In this document: one piece after another, positions 9,491 to 11,993 of the stretch
Numbering within the stretch: the first letter of the stretch is position 1
Layout of the letters: every line of letters begins with the position of its first letter
DNA from: Actinomycetes bacterium
GTDB taxonomy: Bacteria; Actinomycetota; CALGFH01
Assembly: GCA_030146615.1 (NCBI GenBank)
Contig: JASLBL010000710.1
Span: 1-11,993 of the forward strand
Direction of reading: 5' to 3'
DNA: 11,993 bases
Translations under genes and position numbers: made by a program
The notes under the pieces: generated by a model
What the model was told of the DNA's origin: nothing
The model's input: only the letters and a program-made list of their open reading frames with translations
Database searches by the model: none

Positions 9491-11993
9491 ATGACGACGA
9501 CGCTTGCCAGCCCGACCTTCGTCGGCCGGACCGAGGAGCTGGCCCGCCTGGCCGCGGCCGGCGACCGGGCCGCCGGCGGCACGCCCACGGCGGTGCTGAT
9601 CGGCGGCGAGGCCGGGGTCGGCAAGACCCGGCTGGTCGGCGAGGTGGTGGCCGGGGCTCGGGCCGCCGGGGCCACGGTGCTGGCCGGCGGCTGTGTCGAG
9701 CTGGGCGGCGAGGGAGTCCCCTTCGCCCCCCTGATCGAGGCCCTGCGGGGGTTCGTGCGCGACCTGGACGAGCCGGGGCTGGCCCGGCTGGTCCCCGGCC
9801 AGGCCCGGGCCGAGCTGGCCCGGCTCCTGCCCGAGCTCGACCCGCCCGGCGGCCCCGAGGCCGGGGAGCGGGCCGCGTTCGGGGGCAACCCTGGCCCCTG
9901 GTCGGAGCAGGGGCGGCTGTTCGAGCTGCTGCTGGGGCTGCTGGAGCGCCTCGGCGCCGAGCGGCCGGCGGTGCTGGTCGTCGAGGACCTGCACTGGGCC
10001 GACCGGTCCACCCGCGACCTGCTCGCCTTCCTTGTCCGCAACCTGCGTCACGGGCGGCTGCTGCTGGTGCTCACCTACCGGTCCGACGAGCTGCACCGCC
10101 GCCACCCCCTTCGCCCGTTCCTGGCCGAGCTGGACCGGGGCCGCCGGGTCGAGCGGCTGGAGCTGGCCCGCTTCGGCCCGGCCGAGGTGGCCGCCCAGCT
10201 GGCCGGCATCCAGGGGGCGCCGGTCCCGGCCGAGCTGGCCGAGCGGATCCACGCCCGCTCGGGCGGCAACGCCTTCTTCGTCGAGGAGCTCGCGGTCACC
10301 GCCGCGACCGGCGGGTCCGGCGACGGCGAACTGCCGCCGAGCCTGCGCGACACCCTCCTGGCCCGGATCGAGCTGCTGGCCGAGCCGACCCAGCAGGTGC
10401 TGGAGGTGGTGGCGGTGGCCGGGGCCGCCGTGGCCGACCCACTGCTGGCCGAGGTGGCCGGCCTTCCCGAGGCCGAGCTGCTGGCCGGCCTGCGCGAGGC
10501 CGTCTCGGCCCACGTGCTGCTGGCCGACGCCGGCGACGGCACCTACGGGTTCCGGCACGCCCTGGTCAAGGAGGCGGTCTACGCCGAGCTGCTGCCGGGG
10601 GAGCGGACCCGCCTGCACGCCCGGTTCGCGGCCGCCCTGGCCGCCCGCGACGACGGCGGCGACCCGGGGCTGGCCGCCGAGCTGGCCTGGCACTGGTACG
10701 CCGCCCACGACCTGGAGCGGGCCCTCCCGGCGGCGGTCGACGCCGGCCTGGCCGCCGAGCGCGCCTATGCCTTCGCCGAGGCCCAGCGCCAGTTCGAGCG
10801 GGCCCTGGAGCTGTGGGAGCGGTCCGGCGGCGAGCCGGCGGCCAAGGTCGGGATGGACAAGGCCGAGCTGCTGGCTCGGGCGGGGGAGGCGGCCGCCAAC
10901 GCCGGCGCCGCCGACCGAGCCGTGGCCCTGGTCCGGGGCGCCCTGGCCGAGGTCGACCCGGCGGCCGACCCGCTGCTGGCCGGCCAGCTCACCGAGCGCC
11001 TGGCCTTCCACCTGCGGGTCGCCGGCCGGCCCGGGGCCTTCGAGGCCTACCAGGAGGCGGTCCGGCTCGTCCCGCCGGGGCCGACGGTGGCCAGGGCCCG
11101 CGTCCTGGCCGGCCTGGGGCAGGCGCTGATGCTGCGGGCCCGCTTCGCCGAGTCCGTCGCCACCTGCCAGGAGGCGATCGAGGTGGCCCGGGCGGCCGGG
11201 TCCCCGCTGGTCGAGGCCCATGCCCTGAACTCCCTGGGCACGGCCATGGCCCGGTTGGACGAGGACAACCCCGAGGCCGGCCTGGCCCACCTGTTCAAGG
11301 CGCGAAGGCGGGCGGCCGAGCTCGGCGCGGCCAAGGACGAGGCCCGGGCCTGCGTCAACCTGTCCGACCTGCTCGAGGACCTGGGCCGGCTGGACGAGGC
11401 GGTGGCCGTCGCCCTTGAGGGGATCGAGGTGGCCAGGGCGGCCGGCCTGTCGCGGACCTTCGGCGCCTTCCTGGCCGGCAACGCCGCCTCGACCCTCTAC
11501 AACCAGGGCCGCTGGGAGGAGTCGGCCCGCCTCAGCCGGGCCAGCCTGGAGCTGGGGGACGACGAGGACCTGAACACCGTGACCCTGCGCCAGTCCATGG
11601 CCGTGCTGGACGCCGGCCGGGGCGACTTCGAGCGCGCCCTCGGCCACGTCCGGGCGGCCAGGCGGCTGTCCGGCGACGAGTTCATCGCCGTGCAGTACCC
11701 GCCGGTGCTGGCCGCGGCCGAGGCCGAGGTCGCGGCCTGGCGGGGCCGGCACGAGGAGGCCGCGGCCGCCGTGGCCGACGGCCTCGCCGCCCTCCAGGGC
11801 CCCCTCAACGACCTGCGGGCCTGCATGCTGCTGGCCCTCGGGCTGCGGGTCGAGGCCGAGCGGGCCGAGCTGGCCGCGGCCCGCCACGACCCCGCCACCC
11901 TGGCCGACGCCCGGCTGGTCGCCGACGGCCTGGCCCGCTGGGCCGCCGACACCCTGGGCGGGCCGGGTCCGGCCTCGCCGTCGACCCGGGCCC
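9491..11993 (+). CDS. Large AAA ATPase with TPR repeats, LuxR/LAL-type regulator (C-terminus beyond window)
   Basis: The open frame runs 834 codons to the window edge without a stop. It opens with FVGRTEEL (10-17), then Walker A GGEAGVGKT (38-46, K45), Walker B VLVVEDLHWAD (161-171, D166), LTYRSDEL (194-201) and RSGGNAFFVEEL (256-267), the usual order in MalT/LAL-type STAND ATPases. From about residue 425 on, helical pairs of TPR type follow, for example near 425-440 and through roughly 540-700. Relatives of 900-1000 residues usually end in a LuxR HTH; that part would lie past 11993, so a DNA-binding role is expected but unseen. The ATG at 9491 is chosen because 9401-9490 has poor codon use (ATA, CGA, GCT) and a hairpin. 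The rival is in-frame GTG 9401 with an excellent GGAGGGAG ribosome site, adding 30 residues. Confidence 0.93.
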   Translation, partial: MTTTLASPTFVGRTEELARLAAAGDRAAGGTPTAVLIGGEAGVGKTRLVGEVVAGARAAGATVLAGGCVELGGEGVPFAPLIEALRGFVRDLDEPGLARLVPGQARAELARLLPELDPPGGPEAGERAAFGGNPGPWSEQGRLFELLLGLLERLGAERPAVLVVEDLHWADRSTRDLLAFLVRNLRHGRLLLVLTYRSDELHRRHPLRPFLAELDRGRRVERLELARFGPAEVAAQLAGIQGAPVPAELAERIHARSGGNAFFVEELAVTAATGGSGDGELPPSLRDTLLARIELLAEPTQQVLEVVAVAGAAVADPLLAEVAGLPEAELLAGLREAVSAHVLLADAGDGTYGFRHALVKEAVYAELLPGERTRLHARFAAALAARDDGGDPGLAAELAWHWYAAHDLERALPAAVDAGLAAERAYAFAEAQRQFERALELWERSGGEPAAKVGMDKAELLARAGEAAANAGAADRAVALVRGALAEVDPAADPLLAGQLTERLAFHLRVAGRPGAFEAYQEAVRLVPPGPTVARARVLAGLGQALMLRARFAESVATCQEAIEVARAAGSPLVEAHALNSLGTAMARLDEDNPEAGLAHLFKARRRAAELGAAKDEARACVNLSDLLEDLGRLDEAVAVALEGIEVARAAGLSRTFGAFLAGNAASTLYNQGRWEESARLSRASLELGDDEDLNTVTLRQSMAVLDAGRGDFERALGHVRAARRLSGDEFIAVQYPPVLAAAEAEVAAWRGRHEEAAAAVADGLAALQGPLNDLRACMLLALGLRVEAERAELAAARHDPATLADARLVADGLARWAADTLGGPGPASPSTRA

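Noticed and set aside
9281..11887. An 868-codon open frame antisense to the AAA ATPase gene.
   Set aside because: In DNA with nearly all G/C third positions, antisense frames stay open by chance. The product is low-complexity Gly/Gln/Pro/Arg with no motif, whereas the plus strand encodes clear Walker motifs.

Overview
The window comes from a very GC-rich genome. Third codon positions are almost all G or C, GTG starts are common, and several genes appear to have a TAnnnT -10 box 7-9 nt before the start codon, the layout of a leaderless promoter. With the gene content (classical menaquinone genes, an actinobacterial-type Rel protein, a large ATPase of the LuxR/LAL type) this suggests an actinomycete or a deep-branching, possibly uncultured, relative in Actinomycetota. 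This is inferred from sequence style; no marker gene fixes the taxon.

Left part (1-4706): a menaquinone cluster with genes on both strands. menD (minus, cut by the left edge) faces away from menH (plus). menH converges on menA (minus). menB (minus) lies upstream of menA, and menE (plus) diverges from menB. Between them they encode SEPHCHC synthase (MenD), SHCHC synthase (MenH), o-succinylbenzoyl-CoA ligase (MenE), DHNA-CoA synthase (MenB) and DHNA prenyltransferase (MenA). menF, menC, a DHNA-CoA thioesterase and the final methyltransferase are not in the window.

Middle (4629-7960): a small charged hypothetical protein on the minus strand, its tail overlapping the end of menE; then a RelA/SpoT-type (p)ppGpp enzyme, and 19 nt later a serine hydrolase of the class C beta-lactamase fold. 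The Rel protein is the most unusual gene here. Its HD hydrolase motifs are intact, but several synthetase residues are replaced and the protein ends before the usual C-terminal zinc-finger and ACT domains. It looks like a (p)ppGpp hydrolase-leaning paralogue. A perfect 16-bp palindrome lies in its putative leader.

Right part (7963-11993): an acetamidase/formamidase on the minus strand, converging on the serine hydrolase with a 2-nt gap; then, on the plus strand, a 44-residue very basic peptide, a strong hairpin, and a large AAA/TPR signalling ATPase that runs off the right edge, where its LuxR-type HTH domain would be expected.

I see no tRNA, rRNA, CRISPR array, insertion sequence or phage gene. 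No gene-free stretch exceeds 300 bases; the longest are about 174 bp (9079-9252) and 166 bp (4860-5025). I find no convincing undescribed multi-gene system. The points worth a second look are the degenerate Rel enzyme, the small ORFs, the inverted repeats and the uncertain menH start.
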